The notes: generated from the letters alone by a model not told the origin. A stretch of DNA of 9,646 bases from Chloroflexota bacterium (GCA_018830745.1 JAHJRU010000034.1:1-9646); one strand, 5' to 3'. Positions 1 to 6,689 are shown, counted from the first letter of the stretch. Numbers and translations: made by a program.

Positions 1-1
1 C

Positions 2-214
2 TTCAGCATGGATGAGCGGGCCAGAGTGCTGGACCTGCCCAGTATCATGTGCGTGGTTGACCTTGAAGGTGGGGGGCGTATTTTTACCCAGATGACCGAT
101 CGTGACCCGCATGAGGTTAAGGTCGATATGCCGGTGGAACCTACCTTTAGGAATTTACACGATGGAATGGGTTTCCATAATTATTTCTGGAAAGTCCGTC
201 CCGTGAGGTGCTGA
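2..214 (+). CDS. C-terminal part of a DUF35/OB-fold protein (5' end outside window)
   Basis: The reading frame is open from base 2, so this is the 3' end of a gene that starts before the window. The 70 visible residues match the last 70 or so residues of the complete HMGCS-like/DUF35 fusion at 2680-4104: both show a start like FSMD, then LEGGGR, a Q/Y-x-MTD block, EVKV-x-M, a single F-R, and an ending N-Y-x-WK-x-x-P-x-R. This is the OB-fold half of the DUF35 family. That fold usually partners a thiolase-like enzyme and is thought to help bind or channel the acyl-CoA. The zinc ribbon and any fused HMGCS-like domain would lie upstream, out of sight. The stop is 10 bases before the ATG of the next thiolase, so the two are almost certainly co-transcribed and perhaps translationally coupled. 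Whether it is a stand-alone DUF35 protein or a fusion cannot be seen. Confidence 0.85.
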   Translation, partial: FSMDERARVLDLPSIMCVVDLEGGGRIFTQMTDRDPHEVKVDMPVEPTFRNLHDGMGFHNYFWKVRPVRC

Positions 215-224
215 GACAAGAGAG

Positions 225-1412
225 ATGGAGAGCATTAAGGACAAGGTAGCCATAGTGGGTATGGGATGCACCCGATTCGGCGAGCTCTGGGACAGGAGCG
301 CGGAAGATATGATTGTGGAAGCGGCTGAGGAAGCTCTGGCTGATGCCGGAATAGGTATACAGGATATCCAGGCAGCCTGGGCTGGCACCATGTTTGACTA
401 CACCGGCGCCACCATAGCCAAACCATTGAAGCTTCAGTATATTCCGGTCACCCGGGTGGAGAATGCCTGTGGTACCGGGATAGAGGCAATAAGGGCGGCT
501 GCCTTTGCTGTGGCAGCCGGGGTATATGACAGGGTGCTGGTGGTTACCTATGAGAAGATGAAGGACTATGGGTTTCCTGGCTTGCCTAACGATGTTGAGC
601 GGCTCCCCCGGCGGCACCCGGTGTTTGAGGTTGGCTATACGGCGGCTGGCAACTATGCGCTGGCGGCTACCCGCTATTTCCGCCAATATGGTTTGAGTAA
701 TGAAGAAGGCAAGCTTACCCTGGCTAAAATCTCGGTGAAGAGCCACTATAACGGTGCTCGAAATCCCAGAGCCCATCTGCGCCGCGAGGTGACTCTGGAG
801 CAGGTGGTGAACGCCCCCATGATTGCCTGGCCTCTGGGCTTGTTTGATTGCTGTGGTGTAACTGATGGCGCGGCGGCAGCGGTTCTATGTCGTGCCGAAG
901 ATGCCAGGAGCTTCCGGGACGACTATGTCACTATAAAGGGGTTGGGTGTTTCCGTTGGTCCGGGTCAGGGTTATGTGCGGACCGATTATGATTATACCCA
1001 TTGGGGGGAAACGGAGCACGCTGCCCGGCAGGCGTATGAGATGGCGGGGATAAAGGACCCTCGTAAGGAGCTTGATGTGGCGGAGGTTCACGACTGCTTT
1101 TCTATCTCCGAGCTTATTGCCTGCGAGTCCCTGGGCTTTTGTCCCAAGGGGCAGGCTAAAGAGGATATTGACGCCGGTACTTTCACTCAGGAGGGAGAGC
1201 TACCGGTGAACATCAGCGGGGGCTTGAAATCGTTCGGGCATCCCATAGGAGCCAGCGGGTGCCGTGAAACTTATGAGGTCTATAAGCAAATTCAGGGCAA
1301 GGCAGAGGAGCCCTCTCGTCAGCTGAAGAATGTTCAGCAGGGATTGATTCACAATCAGGGCGGACTGCCAGGTAAATTTATGTGCTGCGTTCTTATTATT
1401 GGCGCCCCGTGA
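225..1412 (+). CDS. Thiolase-like protein, SCP2/Ltp type (first copy)
   Basis: The 395 aa product is a thiolase-fold enzyme of the SCP-x/lipid-transfer-protein type, acting on acyl-CoA by thiolysis, condensation or retro-aldol cleavage. The nucleophile position is Cys82 in ENACGTG. The VHDCFS block (His289) is typical of SCP2 thiolases, and GGLKSFGHPIGASG carries the conserved GHP histidine (His339). Near the C-terminus HNQGG (376-380) replaces the Cys-x-Gly motif that supplies the second cysteine in classical biosynthetic thiolases. That makes a plain acetyl-CoA acetyltransferase less likely. The ATG lies 10 bases after the preceding DUF35 gene and has only a weak purine-rich ribosome site, which fits coupling to that gene. 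The first 33 residues match the second thiolase (4123-5331) at 25 positions, and similarity continues throughout. Family is secure; reaction and substrate are not. Confidence 0.9.
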   Translation: MESIKDKVAIVGMGCTRFGELWDRSAEDMIVEAAEEALADAGIGIQDIQAAWAGTMFDYTGATIAKPLKLQYIPVTRVENACGTGIEAIRAAAFAVAAGVYDRVLVVTYEKMKDYGFPGLPNDVERLPRRHPVFEVGYTAAGNYALAATRYFRQYGLSNEEGKLTLAKISVKSHYNGARNPRAHLRREVTLEQVVNAPMIAWPLGLFDCCGVTDGAAAAVLCRAEDARSFRDDYVTIKGLGVSVGPGQGYVRTDYDYTHWGETEHAARQAYEMAGIKDPRKELDVAEVHDCFSISELIACESLGFCPKGQAKEDIDAGTFTQEGELPVNISGGLKSFGHPIGASGCRETYEVYKQIQGKAEEPSRQLKNVQQGLIHNQGGLPGKFMCCVLIIGAP

Positions 1413-1454
1413 TATCCTGATATTATTTATCCAGCATAGAGAAGGAACTGCCAG

Positions 1455-2594
1455 ATGGACTTTGCGCTTTCAGAGGAACAGCTAATGATAAGGGAGATGT
1501 GCCGTAACTTCGCGGATGAGATAATTGCGCCGCGGGCGGAGGAGCTGGAAAAAACTGGCGAGTACCCTTATGACATTATGAGCCAGATGGGTGAGCTGGG
1601 CATGATGGGCATTCCTTTTGCTGAGGAATACGGTGGCGGTGGTGGTGACTGGGTAAGTATGGCTTTGTGTATTGAAGAGATTTCACGCGGGGATGTCGGC
1701 CTTGGCATAATGCTCGATGTGACCTCCATGTGCGCCCACGAGATTGAGAGTTTTGGTACGGAAGAGCAGAGAAGCAGATGGCTACCACCGCTGGTCAAGG
1801 GGAAGGAGATAGGTTCTTTTGCCCTGACCGAGCCGGACGCTGGCTCTGATGCCGCTTCCATTAGCTGCGCGGCAACCCGGGAGGGCGACCAGTGGGTGTT
1901 AAATGGTGCCAAGCAGTTCATCACCAACATCGGGCTGGATAGCGGTTCCATTGCGGTGGTAGCCGCTGTCTCCGGCAGGGATAGTCGGGGTAGAGGCGTA
2001 ATCGATTCCTTCATTGTTCCCAAAGACACACCCGGTTTTACCATCGGCCGGAGGTATGACAAAATGGGACTGCATTCCTCTTCCACCCATGAGCTTGTCT
2101 TTGAAGATTGCCGCGTGCCGGAGGAAAACCGGCTCGGTGAACCAGGAAAAGGTTTGGCGCAGCATCTGGCGACGCTGCAAATGGGCCGGATAGCCATTGC
2201 CGCTTGTAGTGTCGGTTTGGCGCAGGCTTGCCTTGAGGCGGCTCTGGCATATGCGCGGGAGCGAATACAGTTTGGCCAGCCTATCATCGAATATCAGGGC
2301 GTGTCCTTTAAGCTGGCTGATATGGCGGTGGCGGTGGAACTGGCCCGCCTCATGTATTTAAAGGCAGCCTGGCTCAAGGACAGGGACTTGCCCTACACTT
2401 TTGAGGCTTCGGCTGCCAAGCTGTATGCTTCGGAGATGGTGGAGAGGGTAGCCAGCGATGCGGTACAGATTCACGGCGGCTATGGTTACATGAGTGACTA
2501 CCCCGTTTCCCGATATTATAGACAGGCTAAGGTGCTACAGATTGTGGAGGGAACCTCGGAGGTGCAGCGGATAGTTATCACCAGAAACCTGTGA
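1455..2594 (+). CDS. Acyl-CoA dehydrogenase
   Basis: The 379 aa product has the usual length of an FAD-dependent acyl-CoA dehydrogenase, which introduces a C2-C3 double bond into an acyl-CoA and passes electrons to electron-transfer flavoprotein. Signatures in order are the N-terminal helical domain (about 1-120), ALTEPDAGSD (123-132, flavin/substrate-binding signature), the middle beta domain with GAKQFITN (151-158), QIHGGYGY (338-345), and the C-terminal VEGTSEVQR block. Glu365 in that block is at the catalytic base position of short/medium-chain members. No catalytic residue appears lost. A ribosome site GAAGGA (1441-1446) lies 8 bases before the ATG. The gene begins 42 bases after the first thiolase and sits between two thiolase/DUF35 pairs, so it probably oxidises the acyl-CoA those complexes go on to cleave. 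No enoyl-CoA hydratase or ETF gene is visible here. Confidence 0.95.
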   Translation: MDFALSEEQLMIREMCRNFADEIIAPRAEELEKTGEYPYDIMSQMGELGMMGIPFAEEYGGGGGDWVSMALCIEEISRGDVGLGIMLDVTSMCAHEIESFGTEEQRSRWLPPLVKGKEIGSFALTEPDAGSDAASISCAATREGDQWVLNGAKQFITNIGLDSGSIAVVAAVSGRDSRGRGVIDSFIVPKDTPGFTIGRRYDKMGLHSSSTHELVFEDCRVPEENRLGEPGKGLAQHLATLQMGRIAIAACSVGLAQACLEAALAYARERIQFGQPIIEYQGVSFKLADMAVAVELARLMYLKAAWLKDRDLPYTFEASAAKLYASEMVERVASDAVQIHGGYGYMSDYPVSRYYRQAKVLQIVEGTSEVQRIVITRNL

Positions 2595-2610
2595 CGAATA
2601 AGCGCCTGAT

Positions 2611-2640
2611 TTGACATGGGTTAGCTTAAACAGGTATTCT
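2611..2640 (+). promoter_or_regulatory. Candidate sigma-70 promoter before the HMGCS-like/DUF35 gene
   Basis: A perfect -35 hexamer TTGACA (2611-2616) is followed after 18 bases by TATTCT (2635-2640), a 4/6 match to the -10 that keeps the first three and last bases. Transcription would begin near 2647, giving a leader of about 33 bases with a strong ribosome site. It lies in the 85-base gap after the dehydrogenase, the largest gap within this cluster. The second thiolase module could therefore be transcribed independently of the first. No expression evidence. Confidence 0.4.
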
Positions 2641-2664
2641 ATATTTTTGGGAGTAACCGAAGTG

Positions 2665-2673
2665 AAGGAGGAG
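2665..2673 (+). promoter_or_regulatory. Strong ribosome binding site that fixes the start at 2680
   Basis: AAGGAGGAG ends 6 bases before the ATG at 2680. The upstream in-frame TTG at 2611 has no comparable site, and translation from it would add 23 residues unlike any HMGCS-fold N-terminus. The ATG at 2680 begins MIGITSYGAYVP, the expected first beta strand of the family. Confidence 0.85.
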
Positions 2674-2679
2674 CTAAAT

Positions 2680-4104
2680 ATGATTGGTATTACGTCATAC
2701 GGTGCGTACGTACCTCTGTGGCGGTTGAGCCGGGATGCCATAGCCAAGGGAGCTAAAGGAGAGAAGGCTATCTGTCACTATGATGAGGACGCCATAACCA
2801 TGGCGGTGGCGGCCGCGGCCGACTGCTTGCATGGGGTAGAACGGGAAAAGGTAGACGGATTGATTTTCGCCTCCACCAATTCCCCCTATAAGGAGAAGCA
2901 GGCGGCTTCCATTGTGGCTGCCGGGGCTGACCTTCGCCGCGATATCGTCACGGCTGATTTTGCCGGCTCTCTTAAAGCCGGGACTACCGGACTTAGGTTT
3001 GCCTGCGATGCGGTCAAGGCTGGTTCAGCCAAGCAAATGATGGTGACCGCAGCCGACCGTCGTCAGGGTGCTCCACTGTCCGCCTATGACCAGGACCTCG
3101 GTGACGGCGCAGCGGCACTCATGGTGGGTGATTCCAATGTCATCGCCAGTCTGGAAGGCAGTTACTCTATCTCCGATGAAATACTGGATGTATGGCGCTC
3201 TAGCGATGATACTTTTCTGCGTACTACCCACGAGCGTTTTGCCCAGACAGAGGGTTACGTCAAAGTAATTAGCGAGGCGATTGCCGGCTTGATGAAGAAG
3301 AATAAGCTTGAAGCCAAGGATTTCGCCAAGATAGCTATCTATACGCCTACTGCCCGCCGGGTGGCTGATGTGGCTAAAAAGCTGGGTTTTGATGCCAAGA
3401 CCCAGGTGCAGGACGTTTTCTTCAGCGTTATGGGCAACACCGGTGTTCCTTATGCCATGATGTTGTTTGTGGCTGCGCTGGAGGAAGCCAAACCCGGTGA
3501 CCTCATTCTCCTGGCCGGATATGGCGATGGCGCAGATGCCTTTGCTTTCCGGGTTACCGAGGAGATTGAGAAGGTCAGGGGCAACGCCGCCAGAAGGGGA
3601 ATGAAAAAGCACCTTGATTCCAAGATGGTAATCAACGATTATAAGACATACTGGCTCTGGAGAGGGCTCCTGAATCCGATAACGGAAGAGGGCTTTCTTC
3701 CTCACCACTACTGGAAGACTTCACCCGTTATGCTGTGGCGTGAACGTGATCGTATCCTGCGCTTCCGTGGCGGTAAGTGTAAGGCCTGCGGAGCGGTAAA
3801 CTTCCCGCCGCAGAGGGCCTGCGGTAACTGCGGTACCGAAGGTCAATTCGACTCGGTAAGGCTTTCGGATAAGAAGGGAACCATCTGGACCTTCTCCATG
3901 GATTACCTTAGTAGCCAGGTGGAAGTGCCTATTGTCTGTCCTCTGGTTCATCTTGAAGGAGGCGGCAGGTTCCAGGTCTATATGACCGACTGCGTGGCTG
4001 AGGAGGTAAAGGTGGGGATGGAGATTGAGATGAGCTTCAGAAAAATCATGGTCAGAGACGGTATTAATAATTACTACTGGAAAGCCACTCCGATAAGAGC
4101 TTAA
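2680..4104 (+). CDS. HMG-CoA-synthase-like domain fused to DUF35 zinc ribbon/OB-fold
   Basis: The product is 474 aa from the ATG at 2680. Residues 1-300 have the thiolase/KAS-III/HMG-CoA synthase fold: N-terminal GITSYGAYVP, YDQDLGDGAAALMVG (136-150), GNTGVPYAMM (252-261) and GYGDGADAF (280-288). Residues about 350-395 carry a zinc ribbon, C367-x2-C370-x10-C381-x2-C384. Residues about 398-474 form the DUF35 OB-fold (HLEGGGRF, MTDC, EEVKVGM). Aligning by eye with HMG-CoA synthase, the D-x4-C-x-G-G-T nucleophile block reads D93-FAGS-L98-KAGT, the Glu position reads Asn67 and the His position Tyr221. HMG-CoA synthesis is therefore doubtful, even though automated annotation would likely give that name. 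The next gene, a thiolase, starts 18 bases downstream. In archaea HMGCS, DUF35 and thiolase form one complex, so a stable complex with that thiolase is the best guess. Family secure, activity unknown. Confidence 0.88.
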   Translation: MIGITSYGAYVPLWRLSRDAIAKGAKGEKAICHYDEDAITMAVAAAADCLHGVEREKVDGLIFASTNSPYKEKQAASIVAAGADLRRDIVTADFAGSLKAGTTGLRFACDAVKAGSAKQMMVTAADRRQGAPLSAYDQDLGDGAAALMVGDSNVIASLEGSYSISDEILDVWRSSDDTFLRTTHERFAQTEGYVKVISEAIAGLMKKNKLEAKDFAKIAIYTPTARRVADVAKKLGFDAKTQVQDVFFSVMGNTGVPYAMMLFVAALEEAKPGDLILLAGYGDGADAFAFRVTEEIEKVRGNAARRGMKKHLDSKMVINDYKTYWLWRGLLNPITEEGFLPHHYWKTSPVMLWRERDRILRFRGGKCKACGAVNFPPQRACGNCGTEGQFDSVRLSDKKGTIWTFSMDYLSSQVEVPIVCPLVHLEGGGRFQVYMTDCVAEEVKVGMEIEMSFRKIMVRDGINNYYWKATPIRA

Positions 4105-4122
4105 CTATAGGAGGATTATGAT

Positions 4123-5331
4123 ATGGAGAGCATAAAAGACAAAGTAGCCGTAGTTGGTATGGGCTGTACCAATTTTGGAGAAAAATGGGGCGAGAACGCC
4201 GACGATATGGCGGTTGAGGCAACTAAGGAAGCCCTGGAGGATGCCGGGCTGGAATTAAAAGACATCAATGCCGCTGTACAGACGACCTTGTTTACCGGTG
4301 AGACCGGCTCCCAGTTGGCCCGGTGGTTAAAATTAAACTATGTTCCGGTCAGCCGGGTGGAGAACTTCTGTTCCGGCGGGCTTGATGCCTTCAGAACTGC
4401 CTGTTACTACGTAGCCTCGGGAACATATGATATTGTTTTGGCCAACGGTACCGAGAAGCTGATGGACCATGCCGGTGGTTTCGGTAAAGTTATCCCCTCA
4501 TCCTTTGACCTGCCGGGGGTAGACCATGACCTGCCGCCGGCAACTACCTTCGCTTTTTTCGCCGTCAGGTACATGGAAAAGCACAATATTTCCTATGACC
4601 GCATGCGGAGGATTCTGGCCAGGCTTGAGGTTAAGAATCATCATAACGGTACCCTGGCTCCCAAATCTCACCTTAAGAGGGAGATAACTATTGACGATGT
4701 GCTCAATGCTCCCATGGTCACCTATCCCTTCGGCCTGTACGACTGCTGCGGCATGAGTGATGGTTCAGCCTCCTGCATTGTTACCACGCCCGAGATTGCC
4801 GAATCGCTGAGAGACGATTATGTCCTGGTTAAGGGGCTGGCCATAGCCAATGGGGCCGGGCAAGCCTACTTCAAGGCTAGCGATAATACCCTTATCGGCG
4901 GTGGCGACAAGCTTGAGGCTAACTTCCCTGAAACAGTCAACGCCGCCCGGTCGGCTTACGCACAGGCGGGAGTCAAGGACCCGCGCAAAGAGGTTTCTCA
5001 TTTTGAGGTGCATGACTGCTTCAGCAGCACCGAGTTGCTTACCTATGAAGACCTCCTGATAAGTCCCTTCGGGAAGGCTCCGGAGGACCTTGAGGCGGGC
5101 AGATTTGACCTGGATGGCGAGCAGCCCTGCAATACCGATGGTGGGCTGAAGTCTTTTGGGCATCCCGTTTCCGCCAGCGGTATCAGGATGTTATACGAAC
5201 TCTATAAGCAGCTACAGGGCAAGGCTGAGAAAAGGCAGATAAAGAATCCCAAGCTTGGTCTGGCGCATAATCTGGGTGGCGTCTGTGGCTACTATAATGT
5301 GGCGGTTTGTTTGATAGGGGGGCGCGACTAG
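4123..5331 (+). CDS. Thiolase-like protein, SCP2/Ltp type (second copy)
   Basis: The 402 aa product is a full-length paralogue of the thiolase at 225-1412 and opens with the same nine residues, MESIKDKVA. Expected active-site positions are Cys83 in ENFCSGG, His297 in EVHDCFS and His347 in GGLKSFGHPVSASG. HNLGGVCG (382-389) stands where classical thiolases have Cys-x-Gly. It differs from the first copy around the nucleophile (CSGG against CGTG) and in this last loop (GGVCG against GGLPG), so the two probably differ in substrate or reaction. AGGAGG (4109-4114) lies 8 bases before the ATG, 18 bases after the HMGCS-like/DUF35 fusion, which is the likely partner. Thiolysis, condensation and retro-aldol cleavage (as in Ltp2-type aldolases that need a DUF35 partner) are all possible. 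No terminator follows before the L10 leader. Confidence 0.9.
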   Translation: MESIKDKVAVVGMGCTNFGEKWGENADDMAVEATKEALEDAGLELKDINAAVQTTLFTGETGSQLARWLKLNYVPVSRVENFCSGGLDAFRTACYYVASGTYDIVLANGTEKLMDHAGGFGKVIPSSFDLPGVDHDLPPATTFAFFAVRYMEKHNISYDRMRRILARLEVKNHHNGTLAPKSHLKREITIDDVLNAPMVTYPFGLYDCCGMSDGSASCIVTTPEIAESLRDDYVLVKGLAIANGAGQAYFKASDNTLIGGGDKLEANFPETVNAARSAYAQAGVKDPRKEVSHFEVHDCFSSTELLTYEDLLISPFGKAPEDLEAGRFDLDGEQPCNTDGGLKSFGHPVSASGIRMLYELYKQLQGKAEKRQIKNPKLGLAHNLGGVCGYYNVAVCLIGGRD

Positions 5332-5360
5332 AAGCTTAACAACTCAGTAAAGAAGTCTAA

Positions 5361-5463
5361 AGACAGTGGGCGCCTGTTGGGGCTTAAATGTCATGCCTGC
5401 CGAGGACACGTAATGGTACTTAATGAAGTCCTTGTGTTATTGGCATGAGGACTTCTTATTTTT
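5361..5463 (+). ncRNA. Ribosomal protein L10 leader (autoregulatory 5' UTR element)
   Basis: The stretch just upstream of rplJ has the hallmark elements of the L10 leader RNA: AGACAGTGGGCGCC (5361-5374), a GGCTTAAATG segment (5381-5390) and TGCCTGCCGAGG (5394-5405). It ends in a terminator hairpin. In this family the L10(L12)4 complex binds the folded leader and represses its own operon. CGAGGAC (5401-5407) can also pair with GTCCTTG (5428-5434) over 7 base pairs including one G-U. That stem would disrupt the terminator stem at 5425-5455. The arrangement fits attenuation: with L10 bound, the pairing is blocked and transcription stops; with L10 scarce, the antiterminator forms. Motifs are recognised by eye. 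The exact 5' end and promoter were not found. Confidence 0.82.
5425..5463 (+). terminator. Intrinsic terminator/attenuator in the rplJ leader
   Basis: GAAGTCCT (5425-5432) and AGGACTTC (5448-5455) form a perfect 8-bp stem around a 15-base loop, followed directly by TTATTTTT (5456-5463). It lies 37 bases before the rplJ ATG, after the L10 leader core. It should act as a regulated attenuator and may also end read-through from the thiolase operon. Confidence 0.78.
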
Positions 5464-5500
5464 AGGAAAATGCAAACGTTAGTGAGGTGGTGATGAACTA

Positions 5501-6028
5501 ATGGCGAACAAAGAAGAAAAGGCTAAGGCTATTGAGGACCTCAGTGAAATTATCTCCGGGTGCAGTATCGGTATATTAACCGATTACCGGGGACTCACCA
5601 ATGCCCAGATGACGGCTTTGCGCCGTCAACTGGGGAAGTCAGGGGTGAAATACCTGGTGGTAAAGAACACCATGGCTCGGTTTGCCGCCGAAAGGGTTGG
5701 TATGGCGGAGCTGGCTGGCTCCTTTGAGGGTCCGGTAGCCATCGCCTTTGGATACGGTGAGATAACCGAGCCACCGAAGGCTTTGCTTGGCTACATTGAT
5801 AGCGAGAAGTCTATCCTGAGTGTTAAAGCAGGCTTTTTGACTGACAGGTTGCTCAGTGCGGCCGATGTAAAGACCCTTTCCAAGCTACCAGCAAGAGAGG
5901 TGTTACTGGCCCAGGTTATGGGCGGGATGCAGAGTCCCATCATGGGATTACTTAACTGCTTAAACGCCCCCATCAGGGGGATTATTTACGGACTACAGGC
6001 AAGAATACAGCAATTGGAGGCGGAATAA
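5501..6028 (+). CDS. rplJ: 50S ribosomal protein L10
   Basis: L10 anchors L7/L12 dimers to 23S rRNA to build the ribosomal stalk that recruits translation factors; free L10-L12 complex also represses its own operon. The 175 aa length is normal. Family features are the N-terminal rRNA-binding domain with DYRGLTNAQM (28-37), VKNTMAR (54-60), the FEGPVAIAFGY segment (75-85), LPAREVLLAQ (129-138), and the C-terminal helix (about 150-175) that binds L12 dimers. An AGGTGGTGA ribosome site (5485-5493) precedes the ATG by 7 bases. rplL follows 3 bases after the stop. The upstream L10 leader supports the assignment. rplK and rplA do not lie immediately upstream, as they do in many bacteria; an acyl-CoA cluster occupies that place. 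Confidence 0.97.
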   Translation: MANKEEKAKAIEDLSEIISGCSIGILTDYRGLTNAQMTALRRQLGKSGVKYLVVKNTMARFAAERVGMAELAGSFEGPVAIAFGYGEITEPPKALLGYIDSEKSILSVKAGFLTDRLLSAADVKTLSKLPAREVLLAQVMGGMQSPIMGLLNCLNAPIRGIIYGLQARIQQLEAE

Positions 6029-6031
6029 AAA

Positions 6032-6646
6032 ATGTCACAGGATGAAGAAAAAACCACACCGGAAACTACGGAAGAAGTAACTGCAGAGGAACCCCAGGCA
6101 GCGGCTGCAGAAGAGCCCGAGTCAGCAGCTGCGGAAGAACCTCAAGCAGTGGCGACAGAAGAGCCCGAGGCAGCAGCACCAGAGCCGCCTAAAAAGCCAA
6201 AGAAGGCCAAGGAAGAGGCTGCTCCGGCTGAGGCGGTGCCAGCTAAGTCACCCAGAGCCAAGAAATCGGCTGCTATTGAGGATATAATGGCGGCTATAAA
6301 GACTATGACGGTGCTTGATCTGTCCGAGCTGGTCAAGGCTTTAGAGGAAGAGTTCGGCGTTAGTGCGGCGGCTCAGGTAGTAGCCGCAGCCCCCGCAGCG
6401 GGTGCTGCGCAGGCAGAGGCGGAAACCGAAGAGCAGACCGAGTTTGATGTGATGCTGAAAGAGATAGGGGCGAACAAGATAAACGTCATTAAGGCGGTGC
6501 GTGAGTTGACCACGCTGGGGTTGAAGGAATCGAAGGACCTGGTGGAGAGCGCCCCGGTAGCCGTTAAGGAGAAGGTCAGCAAGGAAGAAGCAGCTGCTGC
6601 CAAGGAGAAGCTGGAAGCTGCTGGTGCCGTGGTTGAGGTTAAATAG
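6032..6646 (+). CDS. rplL: 50S ribosomal protein L7/L12 with long N-terminal extension
   Basis: Residues about 79-204 form a complete L7/L12 of ordinary size (about 126 aa). There is an N-terminal dimerisation helix pair ([20 protein letters not shown], 81-100, then [10 protein letters not shown]), an Ala-rich hinge (about 111-133), and the C-terminal factor-binding domain ([24 protein letters not shown], then [11 protein letters not shown]). The preceding ~78 residues are atypical. Residues 1-49 are acidic, with four 8-residue EEP units (18-49). Residues 50-78 are Pro/Lys/Ala-rich. The start at 6032 is supported by GGAGG (6016-6020) and by tight spacing after rplJ. The only internal ATG near the domain, at 6287 (Met86), would remove part of the first helix. 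Low-complexity coding with no stop suggests a real extension. In this operon, L12 dimers dock on the L10 C-terminal helix. Confidence 0.95.
   Translation: MSQDEEKTTPETTEEVTAEEPQAAAAEEPESAAAEEPQAVATEEPEAAAPEPPKKPKKAKEEAAPAEAVPAKSPRAKKSAAIEDIMAAIKTMTVLDLSELVKALEEEFGVSAAAQVVAAAPAAGAAQAEAETEEQTEFDVMLKEIGANKINVIKAVRELTTLGLKESKDLVESAPVAVKEKVSKEEAAAAKEKLEAAGAVVEVK
6083..6178 (+). repeat. Four 24-bp tandem repeats inside rplL
   Basis: Four in-frame units encode [24 protein letters not shown] and [11 protein letters not shown] recurs exactly every 8 residues (at 19, 27, 35 and 43). Gln and Glu alternate after the proline, and units 2 and 4 match at 21 of 24 bases, hinting at duplication of a 48-base double unit. 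Copy number may vary between strains. Confidence 0.85.
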
Positions 6647-6689
6647 CAGCTACATTCTAAAAAGCTGATTGACATCTGTCCACCAATGG

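Noticed and set aside
147..776. Long antisense open frame opposite the first thiolase
   Set aside because: The opposite strand carries a thiolase with full family motifs. The antisense frame has no recognisable domain or ribosome site and is a by-product of codon use.
1399..1426. TTGGCG with TATTAT at 16 bases before the acyl-CoA dehydrogenase
   Set aside because: The -35 is only a 4/6 match and overlaps the end of the thiolase gene. The 42-base gap and tight context favour read-through from upstream.
5293..5298. Perfect TATAAT upstream of the L10 leader
   Set aside because: It lies in the last codons of the second thiolase (Tyr-Tyr-Asn), and no acceptable -35 lies 16-18 bases upstream, nor is there an extended -10 TG. 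TTGATA at 5311 likewise has no matching -10. The rplJ promoter remains unlocated.
6287..6289. Internal ATG of rplL as the true start of a normal-length L7/L12
   Set aside because: It would remove the beginning of the first dimerisation helix (AIEDI). The ATG at 6032 has a ribosome site and follows rplJ by 3 bases. Kept only as a test for the extension.
6647..6672. CAGCT/AGCTG inverted repeat just after rplL as a terminator
   Set aside because: The stem is only 5 bp with a 10-base loop, and no T tract follows.
6669..6674. TTGACA after rplL as a -35 element
   Set aside because: The hexamers 16-18 bases downstream match the -10 at no more than about 3 of 6 positions. The TTGAAA/TATAGT pair slightly further on is much better.
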